From: an uncultured Acetatifactor sp.
GTDB taxonomy: Bacteria; Bacillota; Clostridia; Lachnospirales; Lachnospiraceae
Direction of reading: 5' to 3'
DNA length: 52,741 nt
NCBI GenBank assembly: GCA_934394665.1
Contig: CAKRRS010000011.1
Location: forward strand, 1 to 52,741
The position numbers were made by a program, and so were the translations under genes. This document shows, piece by piece, positions 31,601 to 41,212 of this stretch. Every line of letters begins with the position of its first letter. The stretch's first letter is position 1. The notes beneath the pieces were generated by a model. That model was not told the origin of the DNA. It saw only the letters and a program-made list of their open reading frames with translations, and made no database searches.

Positions 31601-32329
31601 TTATACACTCGGCTGTATCAAAACAACACTTATGTTATCTCTGCCGCCGTTTGCATTGGCAGCCGCAACCAGACGCTCTGCCTTTTCCACAAGATCTCCG
31701 GCGCTGTTGATAATCATACGGATTTCTTCATCTTCCAGCATATTCGTCAGACCGTCGGAACACATCAATACGATGTCTCTCTCATTTAGTTCCACAGTGA
31801 AAAAATCCGGTTCCACGCGGTCTTCCGCGCCTACCGCTCTGGTAATAATATTCTTATCCGGATGATTTCTTGCATCTGCACGGTCTAATTCGCCGATACG
31901 CACCATCTCTTCCACGTAGGAATGATCTCTGGTGATCTGCCGGATCTCTCTGTTTACCACGTAGAGTCTGCTGTCTCCCACATTGGCGACCTGTAAAAAT
32001 CCTCCAAGGCACGATGCTGCGACTACTGTGGTTCCCATGCCTTCCAGCCTGCTGTCCTCACCGGCTCTTCTGCGGATCACCGCATTAGCTTCCTCAATTG
32101 CCCTGCGGAAAATGATCGTCGGATTTTTTTCAAAGGAATTCTCTATTTCGGTAAGCATAGTCTCCACGGTCACCTTGGAAGCATAATCTCCCGCATTGTG
32201 ACCGCCCATTCCGTCCGCTACGATAAATACGTTGGGCAGGTTGCCTACCGGTTTTTCAGAAGTGTAAATGTAGTCCTGATTTACTTTTCTTTTCCTTCCG
32301 ATATCGGTTATGGAAAACGTCTTAAGCAC
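31601..32329 (-). CDS. prpC: PP2C-type protein phosphatase (PrpC/Stp)
   Basis: A 242-residue metal-dependent Ser/Thr phosphatase that opposes PrkC. The motifs GRKRKVNQD, ADGMGGHNAGDYAS, GDSRLYVV, MCSDGLTNML and GGRDNISVVL are all present with their metal-binding aspartates. The start is a GTG at 32329: AGGAGG lies nine bases upstream, inside the last codons of rlmN, and family members begin close to this point. The frame extends to 32380 but that part encodes rlmN sequence. Stop of rlmN and start of prpC are one base apart, so the genes are translationally coupled. Confidence 0.95.
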   Translation of the reverse strand: MLKTFSITDIGRKRKVNQDYIYTSEKPVGNLPNVFIVADGMGGHNAGDYASKVTVETMLTEIENSFEKNPTIIFRRAIEEANAVIRRRAGEDSRLEGMGTTVVAASCLGGFLQVANVGDSRLYVVNREIRQITRDHSYVEEMVRIGELDRADARNHPDKNIITRAVGAEDRVEPDFFTVELNERDIVLMCSDGLTNMLEDEEIRMIINSAGDLVEKAERLVAAANANGGRDNISVVLIQPSV

Positions 32330-32330
32330 T

Positions 32331-33434
32331 TCAAACTTCCTCCTGTGAGATTTTGTCCGGGTTCTGATGCTCCTGCACATGGCGGCGTCTTAACTGGCCG
32401 CAGGCTCCGTCGATATCCCGGCCCATCTCCCTTCTAATTGTAACATGTATCTTTTTACTTTCAAGTTTATTTTTAAACGCCTGAATATGATGCGTGTCTG
32501 ACTGCACATAATCACGTTCTTTAATAGGATTGACCGGAATCAGATTAATATGACAGCATAACGGCTTTGCCAGTGTGACCAGCTCTCTGGCGTCCTCTTC
32601 CGTATCGTTTACACCGCCTACCAGACTGTATTCGAACGTGATCCGTCTGCCGGTCTGTTCAAAATAGTACTGGCATACTTCCATCAGTTCTTTGATCGAA
32701 TATCGGTTGGCGATCGGCATCAGTTTCTTACGCTTCTCATCTGTAGTCGCATGCAGCGACAACGCCAGGGTGATCTGCAATTTCTCGTCTGCCAGCTGCC
32801 GCATTCGCGGCACGATACCGCAAGTAGACACAGTCACGTTTCTCTGACTGATATGCAGTCCGTTTTCATCGGTCAGGAGATGTAAAAACTTCAGAATATT
32901 ATCATAATTGTCCATCGGTTCTCCGGTTCCCATGACTACAACATTGGATACCCGCTCTCCCGTGAGTAAGGTAATGGCATAGATCTGATCCAGCATCTCG
33001 GAAGGCGTCAGATTCCGCTCCAGTCCGTCCAGTGTGGAGGCACAGAATCTGCATCCCATGCGGCATCCCACCTGGGAAGAGATGCACACGCTGTTGCCGT
33101 GTTTGTACTGCATCCATACGCTTTCCACGACATTCCCGTCCGAAAGTTCGAACAGGAACTTTTTCGTGCCGTCGATTTTGGATTCCTGTACCCTGACCGG
33201 CTTCACACAGGTATATTCGTAAGTTTCTTTACACTGCTCCCTGAATTTGGCGGAGAGATTTGTCATGTCGTCAAAACTTCTCGCAAGCTTCACATGCATC
33301 CACTCATACATCTGTTTTGCCCGGAAGGCTTTTTCTCCCAGCCCAGCCAGTTCTGCTTTCAGTTCTTCCAGATTCAGTGATTTAATATCTTTTTTAATGT
33401 CCATTTTTATATCTATACTTTCTGTATTTTTCAT
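32331..33434 (-). CDS. rlmN: Dual-specificity 23S rRNA/tRNA (adenine C2)-methyltransferase RlmN
   Basis: A 367-residue radical SAM enzyme that methylates C2 of A2503 in 23S rRNA and A37 of some tRNAs. The [4Fe-4S] cysteines are C124, C128 and C131 (CRMGCRFC), and the second catalytic cysteine is C345 in DGACGQL. VVMGTGEPMDNYDN is also conserved. The N-terminus has about 15 extra polar residues of repeated DIK units before the conserved SLNLEEL. It overlaps rsmB by four bases (ATGA). Its last codons contain the AGGAGG used by prpC. Confidence 0.97.
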   Translation of the reverse strand: MKNTESIDIKMDIKKDIKSLNLEELKAELAGLGEKAFRAKQMYEWMHVKLARSFDDMTNLSAKFREQCKETYEYTCVKPVRVQESKIDGTKKFLFELSDGNVVESVWMQYKHGNSVCISSQVGCRMGCRFCASTLDGLERNLTPSEMLDQIYAITLLTGERVSNVVVMGTGEPMDNYDNILKFLHLLTDENGLHISQRNVTVSTCGIVPRMRQLADEKLQITLALSLHATTDEKRKKLMPIANRYSIKELMEVCQYYFEQTGRRITFEYSLVGGVNDTEEDARELVTLAKPLCCHINLIPVNPIKERDYVQSDTHHIQAFKNKLESKKIHVTIRREMGRDIDGACGQLRRRHVQEHQNPDKISQEEV

Positions 33435-34747
33435 TCCATTCGGTCACGGCGAAGTCTGGCATAATAGAATCCGTCAGTCTCATCCGTTCCGGGCAAAAGC
33501 TGTCTCTCTTCTTCCAGGATAAACGGATAATTTGCGCAGATCCAGGCTGTCATATCCTGATTCTCTCCTCTGTGGATCGTACAGGTACTGTACAACAGTA
33601 CTCCGCCGGGTTTGACATACTGCCAGCCGGCTTCCACGATTTTCTTCTGAAGTTCTGTGATTGAAGCAAGTCCTTCCGGGGTGACGTGATATTTAATGTC
33701 TCTCTTTTTGCCCATAACACCCAGTCCGGAACACGGCACATCCATCAGCACCACATCGGCACAGCCTTCTTTTTCAGAGTCATGCACCGTGGCATCATAC
33801 ACCTGTACCTCCACATTTTCACAATGCATACGTTCCAGGTTCTCCCGGATCAATTCTGTCTTATATTCCGAGACATCTCTGGATAATACGTGTCCGTTCT
33901 CACCGGCAAATTCCGATGCAAGCATCGTCTTTCCTCCCGGCGCCGCACACAGATCCATGACAAAATCACCGCACTTTATCCCTGCTGCCGCCACCGCCAG
34001 TGCGGAAGAAGCATCCTGCACGGTAAGTTTTCCTTCTGCAAATCCGGGAAGTGCGCTTACGTTTTCCAGGTTCTGTGCCAGAGATACATACGGAAGTTCC
34101 GCACTCTGACATAAAGTGGCACCGGTCTGTTCGATCTGCTCTGCAAGTTTCCCTCTTTCCGCCTCGGAAAGTCTTGTGGAAAACCGCAAGGACACCGGAT
34201 GAATCTCCAGCAGTCCCTTTAAAAGTGTTTCCACACCTTCCGCACCGTATTCGGGCAGCCACAGATTCACGATCCATTCCGGCATGGAATATTTCACGCT
34301 GAAGTACTTTACCGTATCCTTCGGATCCGGCAGGGGCATCTGTTCCTTTTGCCTGGAAATAGTTCGAAGCACTGCATTTACAAACCCTTTCAGGGTACGG
34401 AATCCTCTCTTCGCAGCCAGTTTACATGCTTCATTGCACACTGCACTGTCCGGAACGGAATCCATATACAGGATCTGATAAGTGCTCATACGTAAAATAC
34501 AGCGGATCATGGGCTTCATCTTCCGGACGGGGACCGAAGAAAAATGATTCAGATAATAATCCAGTTCTATCTGTCTCTCGATCGTGCCTTCTGTTACTCT
34601 TTTGATAAACGCTTTTTCCCGGGGATCCAGATAATCGTATTTATCCAGTACCGCTTTCATCAGTTTATGGGAAAAATCCTGCCGCCTTTCCAGGTCAAGC
34701 AGGATTTCTACAATGATCTCCCGGGTATCTGTTGTCGGAATGCTCAC
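33431..34747 (-). CDS. rsmB: 16S rRNA (cytosine-967-C5)-methyltransferase RsmB
   Basis: A 438-residue enzyme with an N-terminal NusB-like RNA-binding domain (about 1-130) and a C-terminal SAM-dependent methyltransferase domain. The SAM loop DLCAAPGGKT and the two cysteine motifs MDVPCSGLG and LLYSTCTI (catalytic and release cysteines) are intact. The start is GTG with GGAGAG seven bases upstream, right after the zinc peptidase stop. The stop overlaps the rlmN start. Position between fmt and rlmN is conserved in Firmicutes. Confidence 0.96.
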   Translation of the reverse strand: MSIPTTDTREIIVEILLDLERRQDFSHKLMKAVLDKYDYLDPREKAFIKRVTEGTIERQIELDYYLNHFSSVPVRKMKPMIRCILRMSTYQILYMDSVPDSAVCNEACKLAAKRGFRTLKGFVNAVLRTISRQKEQMPLPDPKDTVKYFSVKYSMPEWIVNLWLPEYGAEGVETLLKGLLEIHPVSLRFSTRLSEAERGKLAEQIEQTGATLCQSAELPYVSLAQNLENVSALPGFAEGKLTVQDASSALAVAAAGIKCGDFVMDLCAAPGGKTMLASEFAGENGHVLSRDVSEYKTELIRENLERMHCENVEVQVYDATVHDSEKEGCADVVLMDVPCSGLGVMGKKRDIKYHVTPEGLASITELQKKIVEAGWQYVKPGGVLLYSTCTIHRGENQDMTAWICANYPFILEEERQLLPGTDETDGFYYARLRRDRME

Positions 34748-34749
34748 GC

Positions 34750-35469
34750 TTAATCTCTCCTTCTGCGGTTGCCGCCGTACAGCAGGATCAGACGAAGCAG
34801 CTGCAATGCGGAGGAAGCAGCTCCCGCCACATAGGTCAGTGCCGCTGCCGTCAGTACCTTTTTACCGCCGCCTACTTCTTCGCTGCCTAACAGTCCATAC
34901 TCTTCTACCTTTACGATTGCTCTGTAAGAAGCGTTAAATTCCACCGGCAAAGTCACCAGTTGGAAAATTACGGTCAGTGCAAACGCCCAGATACCAAGCT
35001 GGATCAATGTCTGGTTCCAGCTGAGCAATACACCTAAAAAAATCAAAGGAATGCTCAGATTACTGCCGATATTCACCACCGGTACCAGTGCCGCACGGAT
35101 GCTCATCGGCGCATAACCGTGTGCATGCTGGATGGCATGCCCACACTCGTGTGCTGCAACGCTGACTGCCGTCACGGAAGTGCCGTTATAATTTTTATAG
35201 GACAACCGCACGGTGTCCGTACGCGGATCGTAATGATCGCCGTCATCAGCATTCAGGCATTCGATCTGTACATTGTATAAGCCTTCTCTGTTAAGAATAT
35301 TCCTTGCCGCTTCCGCTCCCGTGATGCCGCGCATATTCCGCACTTTGCTGTATTTCCGCATGGTAGAATTCACCAGTGCGCTGGCTGCCAGACAAAGCAC
35401 CAGGCCGATCAGCACCAGAAAATAAGTCGGATCAAAATAGTAACCATATCCATAATAACCGCCGTACAT
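34750..35469 (-). CDS. Membrane zinc metallopeptidase (YugP family)
   Basis: A 239-residue protein. A Tyr/Gly-rich N-terminus (MYGGYYGYGYYFDP) is followed by a membrane helix (about 16-34). The zinc-binding HECGH is at residues 107-111, and two more hydrophobic segments lie near 130-180. The match is to the YugP-like neutral zinc metallopeptidases, whose substrates are unknown. The ATG at 35469 has AAGGGG eight bases upstream and is preferred over the frame to 35493. It sits between fmt and rsmB, a frequent arrangement in Clostridia, and its stop is two bases from the rsmB start. Confidence 0.9.
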   Translation of the reverse strand: MYGGYYGYGYYFDPTYFLVLIGLVLCLAASALVNSTMRKYSKVRNMRGITGAEAARNILNREGLYNVQIECLNADDGDHYDPRTDTVRLSYKNYNGTSVTAVSVAAHECGHAIQHAHGYAPMSIRAALVPVVNIGSNLSIPLIFLGVLLSWNQTLIQLGIWAFALTVIFQLVTLPVEFNASYRAIVKVEEYGLLGSEEVGGGKKVLTAAALTYVAGAASSALQLLRLILLYGGNRRRRD

Positions 35470-35547
35470 ATGCAAGTCCCCTTTCTGTGTCATTCCTACT
35501 GCTCTAATATTTTCGGGATTTCCTCTTTTTAGATCTCCCTTAACGCA

Positions 35548-36489
35548 TTACTGAAGCTTATCTCCCAGTACCTCTCCTGGCTGTACCTTCACACCCAACA
35601 GAAAATCATGCGTCGTCATGCGCTTTTTACCTTCCAGCTGCAATTCCAGGACCTTCAAGGATCCTTCCGCCGCAGCTACTTCAAACGAGTCCTTATTCAC
35701 ACTAAGGATCGTACCGGGAAGGGACGCATGCGCCGTTGCCATCGGAATTGCTTTCCAGATCTTCAGCTGTTTTTCATGATAATAAGTATAGGCACTGGGC
35801 CAGGGTGTCAGTCCACGGATCAGTCTGTCCAGTTCTGCCGCCGTTTTGGTAAAATCCAGTTTTCCCATTTCTTTGGTGATCAGTGCCGCATAACAGGTCT
35901 TGCTGTCATCCTGTTTCTCCGGGGTCAATTTTCCGGTCTCAAGCAGAGGCAAGGCTTCCGTAATCGCCTCACCGCCCAGCACCATGAGCTTGTCATGCAA
36001 TGTTTCAAAGGTATCCTCTGAGGTAATGGGAATCTTCTTCTGATATAACATATCTCCGGTGTCCAGTCCGGCATTCATCTGCATGATCGTCACGCCGGTC
36101 TCGGTCTCTCCGTCAATGATCACTCTCTGAATCGGAGAAGCTCCACGGTATTTGGGAAGCAGCGATGCATGGATATTGAGGCATCCGTATCTCGGCAGAT
36201 CCAGAATTTCCTGTGACAGGATCTGACCGAAGGCCGCCACGATATAAATATCCGCGGGATATTTTTTTAATTCTTCGATTGCTTCCGGTGTCTTGATCCG
36301 GCGAGGCTGGAATACCGGAATACCGTGTTTTACGGCACATTCTTTTACCGGTGGAAACTGCAATTCTTTGCTTCTTCCCTTTGCTTTATCCGGCTGTGTC
36401 ACCACTGCCGTGATCTCATGCCCCTGTGCAATCAGCGCTTCCAGCGCTCCCACAGCGAAATCGGGGGTTCCCATAAATACGATCTGCAT
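35548..36489 (-). CDS. fmt: Methionyl-tRNA formyltransferase Fmt
   Basis: A 313-residue enzyme that formylates initiator Met-tRNA with 10-formyl-THF. The N-terminal MQIVFMGTPDFAVGAL, the catalytic segment CLNIHASLLPKYRGASPIQ (Asn/His pair) and the C-terminal OB-type tRNA-binding domain are present at normal length. GAGGAGAACAG precedes the ATG. It follows def by about 100 bases; making and removing the formyl group are thus encoded side by side. Confidence 0.97.
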   Translation of the reverse strand: MQIVFMGTPDFAVGALEALIAQGHEITAVVTQPDKAKGRSKELQFPPVKECAVKHGIPVFQPRRIKTPEAIEELKKYPADIYIVAAFGQILSQEILDLPRYGCLNIHASLLPKYRGASPIQRVIIDGETETGVTIMQMNAGLDTGDMLYQKKIPITSEDTFETLHDKLMVLGGEAITEALPLLETGKLTPEKQDDSKTCYAALITKEMGKLDFTKTAAELDRLIRGLTPWPSAYTYYHEKQLKIWKAIPMATAHASLPGTILSVNKDSFEVAAAEGSLKVLELQLEGKKRMTTHDFLLGVKVQPGEVLGDKLQ

Positions 36490-36592
36490 ATCTGTTCTCC
36501 TCGGAAACTTATTTTCCCAGTTCTTACTTTTTTATTGCTTTTATTGTTACATTACTTATTGCTTTGTTGCTGTGCTTCCTATTTTGCGCTTT

Positions 36593-37081
36593 TTATTCTT
36601 CATCATTTTCGTCATCTTCGTAGGTCATATCCTGCAAAGGACCTTCTGCCTTCTCTACATAGAGATGTCCGTCCAGATGATCCAGTTCATGACAGATGGC
36701 ACGGGCAAGCAGCTCCGTTCCCTCTACCTCGATGGGTTTCATGTTGACATCCAGTGCCACCGCTTTTACATAATTCGGTCTGGTCACAATACCACATTTT
36801 CCGGGAACGCTTAAACAGCCCTCCTGACCGGTCTGCTCTCCGCTACTCTCCACGATACGGGGATTGATGAGAATATACGGATCCTCTCCGGTCGTATCGA
36901 TCACGACGATCCGCTTCAGTACTCCCACCTGAGGTGCTGCCAGTCCCACGCCGTTGGCGTCATACATCGTCTCCAGCATATCCTCTATCAATTCTCTGGT
37001 TCTCGGCGTCATCTCCTTGACCTCTTTACAAGTCTTGGTCAGTACTTCATCACCGTATTCTCTGATATTTCTAAGTGCCAC
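36593..37081 (-). CDS. def: Peptide deformylase Def
   Basis: A 162-residue metalloenzyme that removes the N-formyl group from nascent proteins. The three motifs are GVGLAAPQVG (1), EGCLSVPG (2, with the metal-binding cysteine) and HELDHLDG (3, with two metal-binding histidines and the catalytic Glu). The C-terminus is an acidic tail (DEDDENDEE-like). The start codon is GTG, with AGGAGG nine bases upstream. It lies between priA and fmt. Confidence 0.97.
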   Translation of the reverse strand: MALRNIREYGDEVLTKTCKEVKEMTPRTRELIEDMLETMYDANGVGLAAPQVGVLKRIVVIDTTGEDPYILINPRIVESSGEQTGQEGCLSVPGKCGIVTRPNYVKAVALDVNMKPIEVEGTELLARAICHELDHLDGHLYVEKAEGPLQDMTYEDDENDEE

Positions 37082-37180
37082 TGTTCGTTACCTCCTAAGT
37101 TTACTGCATAACGCCTATTCATAATGCCTTTTCCCATAATAAACGATTTCTACATTTTTCGTTTCGCACGAGTGAGCTTA

Positions 37181-39442
37181 TCACAGCATATTTACAGGGT
37201 CAAAATCAAACTGTATGCTCAATTGTCTGGGCTGCCAATCTTTAAGTGTTTCTTCCAGGCAATCCTTTACTTCCACCAGGGTATCGTACTCTGCATGCTT
37301 TACATAGAAAACATACCGGTAAATATCGTTGATTTTACTGATATTTCCGGGTGTCGGTCCCAATACCTGTATTTTCCCTTGTGTTGCTTCTCCGTCTTTA
37401 TTAGAAAAGTCCATATTAGACTTTACCACATCTGCCAGTCTCTGGGCAAGCTGTTTTACACTTTCTTCCTTCTTGCCATAGATTTGTACTGCCAGCATAT
37501 GTGCCACAGGAGGGTATCCAGACAGCTCGCGGTATAAAATTTCTTCCTGATAAAAGCTCTCATAATCCTGCGCTGCCGCACAGGTAACGGCATAATGATC
37601 CGGCTGGTAGGTCTGGATCACCGCCTCACCGGGCAGCTCTCCTCTGCCCGCACGCCCCACTGCCTGCGTGAGCAATTGGAAGGTCCGCTCACCGGCCCGG
37701 TAATCCGAACTGTTTAACGACAGATCCGCCGCCAGGATTCCCACCAAGGTCACTCTGGGGAAATCATGCCCCTTGACGATCATCTGTGTACCAATCAGTA
37801 CATCCGCTTCCCCATTGGAAAACGCTGACAGAATTTTTTCGTAGCTGTCTTTTGTCCGTGTGGTGTCCGCATCCATCCGAAGCGTTCTGACTCCCGGATA
37901 CAATTCCTTCAATTTATCCTCGATCTGCTGCGTCCCTGCCTTGAATCCCAGAATGTATTTCGAGCCGCATTTCGGGCAAAGTCCCGGCATCTGCTGCGTA
38001 TAACCGCAGTAATGGCACATCAGCCTTCCACCTTTATGCTCCGAAAGTGATACATCGCAGTGAGGACATTTCATCACCTCTCCGCAGGCGCGGCAGGATA
38101 CAAATCCGGCATACCCACGGCGATTCAGGAAAAGAATCATCTGCTGCCCTTTGTTCCGTCTGTCCGTCATAAGTTCCTGCAGTTTTCTGCTGAAAATCGA
38201 ACGGTTTCCTTCCTGTAATTCCTGCCTGAGATCCACGGTATACACCGCAGGCAGTGCTCCGCCGGTCAGCCTCTTTGTCAACCGAAAAAGCCGGTATTCT
38301 CCCTTACCGGCCCTGTAATAAGCCTCCAGGGAAGGGGTTGCAGACCCCAGTACCACACTTGCCCCATACATTTTTGCAATCTGTATTGCAGTCTCCCTGG
38401 CATGATATTTCGGTGTACTCTCACTCTTATAACTGTTCTCCTGTTCCTCGTCCATCACGATCAGGCCGAGGTTGGGAAACGGCGTAAAAAGAGCGGATCT
38501 GGGACCGATGATCACGTCGATCTCACCGGCTTTTGCCCTCTCGCACTGATCATATTTTTCCCCGGGTGACAGCGTGGAATTCATCACACTGACACGATCT
38601 TTAAATCTCTGATAGAAACGAAGCAGTGTCTGGTAAGTCAGGGCAATCTCCGGGATCAGTACGATTGCCTGCCTGCCCCTTTTGATCATCTCACCGATCA
38701 ACTGCATATACACTTCTGTCTTGCCGCTTCCGGTGATCCCGTGGATCAGATAGGTCTGCTTTCTGCCTTCGTCAAAATCTTTCAGAACTTCGGTGACGAT
38801 ATGTTTCTGTTCCGCACTTAAGTCCTTTTCCTGATCCTCACCGGACTGCATTTTCACAGGATTCCGATAGCTTTCCGCGCTTACCAGTCTGGCTGCCCCT
38901 GCTTTTACAATACTGTTTACTGTGGCTGCACTGACTCCCAGTTTTCCGGTGATCCATTCATAGGGGATTGTCTCCTGTTCCGTAAGTGCAGCAAGAAGTC
39001 TCGCCTTTGCCATCTGCTTTTTCCGTTCACATTCTCCGAGCAATGACACGATTTCTTCGCGGCTCATCAGCCGCACCAACTGTCTGTGTTCTATTTTTTT
39101 CACAGACTGTTTTGCCGGAAGAACAGTCTTCAGCGCCTGAATCATGGTACAGCCGTAATTGCGCCGGATCCAGGCTGCCAGTGCGATCATCTTGTCTTCC
39201 ACGGCGGTCGCTTTCTCCGGGAACCCCACAATATCTTTCATCTTCTCCGGATCAAACTGACACTGATCAGAGATTCCGACCACATAGCCCTTGATCAGAC
39301 GATTTCCATTTCCGAAAGGAATCATCACGCAGGCTCCCGGTTCCAGACGGTCTTTCATAGATTCCGGGATACGGTACTGAAAAGTTTTATCCAGTTTTTC
39401 ATGAGAGATATCTACAATGATATCCGCATACAACGTACTCAA
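37181..39442 (-). CDS. priA: Primosomal protein N' (PriA helicase)
   Basis: A 753-residue superfamily 2 helicase that reloads DnaB at stalled forks. The N-terminal DNA-binding domain (about 1-110) is followed by Walker A GITGSGKTEVY, the DEEQ box, a zinc-binding segment with four CxxC pairs (CRACGEVMKCPHCD and CHYCGYTQQMPGLCPKCG), then the helicase C domain with QAVGRAGRG. The start appears to be TTG at 39442, with a weak, distant AGGA; no better in-frame start is apparent. It lies about 107 bases after murE and about 100 before def, the usual priA-def-fmt order. Confidence 0.96.
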   Translation of the reverse strand: MSTLYADIIVDISHEKLDKTFQYRIPESMKDRLEPGACVMIPFGNGNRLIKGYVVGISDQCQFDPEKMKDIVGFPEKATAVEDKMIALAAWIRRNYGCTMIQALKTVLPAKQSVKKIEHRQLVRLMSREEIVSLLGECERKKQMAKARLLAALTEQETIPYEWITGKLGVSAATVNSIVKAGAARLVSAESYRNPVKMQSGEDQEKDLSAEQKHIVTEVLKDFDEGRKQTYLIHGITGSGKTEVYMQLIGEMIKRGRQAIVLIPEIALTYQTLLRFYQRFKDRVSVMNSTLSPGEKYDQCERAKAGEIDVIIGPRSALFTPFPNLGLIVMDEEQENSYKSESTPKYHARETAIQIAKMYGASVVLGSATPSLEAYYRAGKGEYRLFRLTKRLTGGALPAVYTVDLRQELQEGNRSIFSRKLQELMTDRRNKGQQMILFLNRRGYAGFVSCRACGEVMKCPHCDVSLSEHKGGRLMCHYCGYTQQMPGLCPKCGSKYILGFKAGTQQIEDKLKELYPGVRTLRMDADTTRTKDSYEKILSAFSNGEADVLIGTQMIVKGHDFPRVTLVGILAADLSLNSSDYRAGERTFQLLTQAVGRAGRGELPGEAVIQTYQPDHYAVTCAAAQDYESFYQEEILYRELSGYPPVAHMLAVQIYGKKEESVKQLAQRLADVVKSNMDFSNKDGEATQGKIQVLGPTPGNISKINDIYRYVFYVKHAEYDTLVEVKDCLEETLKDWQPRQLSIQFDFDPVNML

Positions 39443-39549
39443 TCTGTTTTCTTGTCCTGCTTTCTTTATTCTTTCCTGTTCAGTATCTCAACCATGGGCG
39501 CCACATATTAATGATTGCTTTCTGCTGCCATGTCCTATCCGGTTCATTT

Positions 39550-41049
39550 TTATTCTCTGCCGGCCGCCGATCCGGGAATATGCCCCTCGGCCAGGATATC
39601 GCGGACCAGGTCTCTTTCATCCATGGGATGCTTTACGCCCTTGATTTCCTGATAATCCTCGTGTCCTTTTCCTGCAAGCACGATAATATCACCCGGCTCA
39701 CCATGTTCGATAGCATAGGTAATGGCTTCCTTGCGGTCGCAGATCTCCACATAGTTTCCGTCTGTCTTCGCCATACCGGTCTTGATATCGTTAATGATGT
39801 CCTGCGGCTCCTCGAATCTGGGATTGTCGGAAGTAATAATCGTCAGATCCGCCAGCTTTCCGCTGACCTCGCCCATCTCAAAACGGCGCTGTCTGGAGCG
39901 GTTGCCGCCACAGCCGAATAAGCTGATCAGTCTGTGCGGTTCATATTCGCGCAAAGTTGTCAACAGACTTTCCAGTGCCATGGCGTTATGTGCATAATCG
40001 ATCAGCAATGTAAACTGATCCGATACTTTGATCATTTCAATACGACCCTTTACCTTTGCCCGAAGCAGAGCCTTTTGGATATTTTCCTCATCTACTTTAA
40101 AATGACGGCAGATAGCGATTGCTGCCAACGCATTATAAACGCTGAATTTACCGGGCATGGGAACCTCTACTTCAAAATCCATCAGACCTGTAACGCGGAA
40201 AGTTACCCCCAGTTCTCCGGGCTTATGCACCAACTTTCTGTCTTTTGCACGGAGCATGCAATGCTCGCCCATTCCGAAGCTTTCCAGGGTACAGGTGTGA
40301 CCTTCCGTCACTGCCTGCCAGTGCTCATCATCACCATTGACGATCCCTACTTTGCACTGTTTGAACAGCAGTCCCTTGCAATGTAGATATTCCTCAAAGC
40401 TTGCATGCTCGTTGGGGCCGATGTGATCCGGCTCCAAATTGGTAAAAATGCCGTAATCGAAAATAAATCCCTGCGTACGGTGTAGCATCAGCGCCTGGGA
40501 AGACACTTCCATCACGACGGTATCAAGGCCTGCATCCACCATGCGTGCAAAATATTCCTGTAATAAATAGGATTCCGGTGTCGTGTTATTGGCATGGATA
40601 TGTTCATCGCCGATGATTACCTCGATGGTTCCCACAAGGCCTACTTTGTACCCGGCATTCTCCAGAATGGATTTTACCAGATAGGTCGTGGTGGTCTTGC
40701 CCTTGGTACCTGTAATGCCGATGACTTTTAATTTTTCTGCCGGATGATCGAACCACGCCGCAGAGATAAATGCCATAGCGTAACGGGTATTCGCTACTTT
40801 GATCACCGTCACACCACTGTCTGTGGGAAGCTCCACATCTTTTTCCACTACCAGAACACTCGCGCCCTGTTCCGCCACCTGTGTGGCAAAATCATGTCCG
40901 TCAAAATTGGCTCCGCCGATGCAGAGAAACAGGCATCCGGGTACAACCTTACGGGAGTCATAGACAACTGCCGTGATTTCCTTATTTATCGTTCCCTGGA
41001 TCAGTTCATATTCCAGTTTATCCAATAGTTCTGTTAATTTTTTACTCAT
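39550..41049 (-). CDS. murE: UDP-MurNAc-tripeptide synthetase MurE (meso-diaminopimelate type)
   Basis: A 499-residue ATP-dependent ligase that adds the third residue to the peptidoglycan stem. The P-loop GITGTKGKTTT is at 111-121. The carbamylated lysine region and HNAMALES are conserved. DNPR at 408-411 is the signature of ligases using meso-diaminopimelate rather than lysine, so this organism's wall is DAP-type. AAGGCGG precedes the ATG. It lies upstream of priA on the same strand and away from the mraZ cluster at 20 kb. A terminator upstream (41171-41202) isolates it from the glycosyltransferase gene. Confidence 0.96.
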   Translation of the reverse strand: MSKKLTELLDKLEYELIQGTINKEITAVVYDSRKVVPGCLFLCIGGANFDGHDFATQVAEQGASVLVVEKDVELPTDSGVTVIKVANTRYAMAFISAAWFDHPAEKLKVIGITGTKGKTTTTYLVKSILENAGYKVGLVGTIEVIIGDEHIHANNTTPESYLLQEYFARMVDAGLDTVVMEVSSQALMLHRTQGFIFDYGIFTNLEPDHIGPNEHASFEEYLHCKGLLFKQCKVGIVNGDDEHWQAVTEGHTCTLESFGMGEHCMLRAKDRKLVHKPGELGVTFRVTGLMDFEVEVPMPGKFSVYNALAAIAICRHFKVDEENIQKALLRAKVKGRIEMIKVSDQFTLLIDYAHNAMALESLLTTLREYEPHRLISLFGCGGNRSRQRRFEMGEVSGKLADLTIITSDNPRFEEPQDIINDIKTGMAKTDGNYVEICDRKEAITYAIEHGEPGDIIVLAGKGHEDYQEIKGVKHPMDERDLVRDILAEGHIPGSAAGRE

Positions 41050-41170
41050 AGAGGTGTCCGCCTTTCTGTGCAGAGGTTCCTGTTTTCTGCGAATTCGGTT
41101 TGCATACTTATGATTATTTTACTCTATTTTTGTAAAATGTACCACCTGTATTTTTTCTGTATAAATTACG

Positions 41171-41202
41171 AAAAGATGTCTGCATTGTTTCAGACATCTT
41201 TT
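41171..41202 (-). terminator. Terminator of the glycosyltransferase gene
   Basis: A perfect 12-bp stem (41171-41182/41191-41202) with an 8-base loop, flanked by A-runs and T-runs. It starts about ten bases after the glycosyltransferase stop. Both faces have U-tracts, so it could work in either direction. Confidence 0.9.
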
Positions 41203-41212
41203 CCACTTTCTA

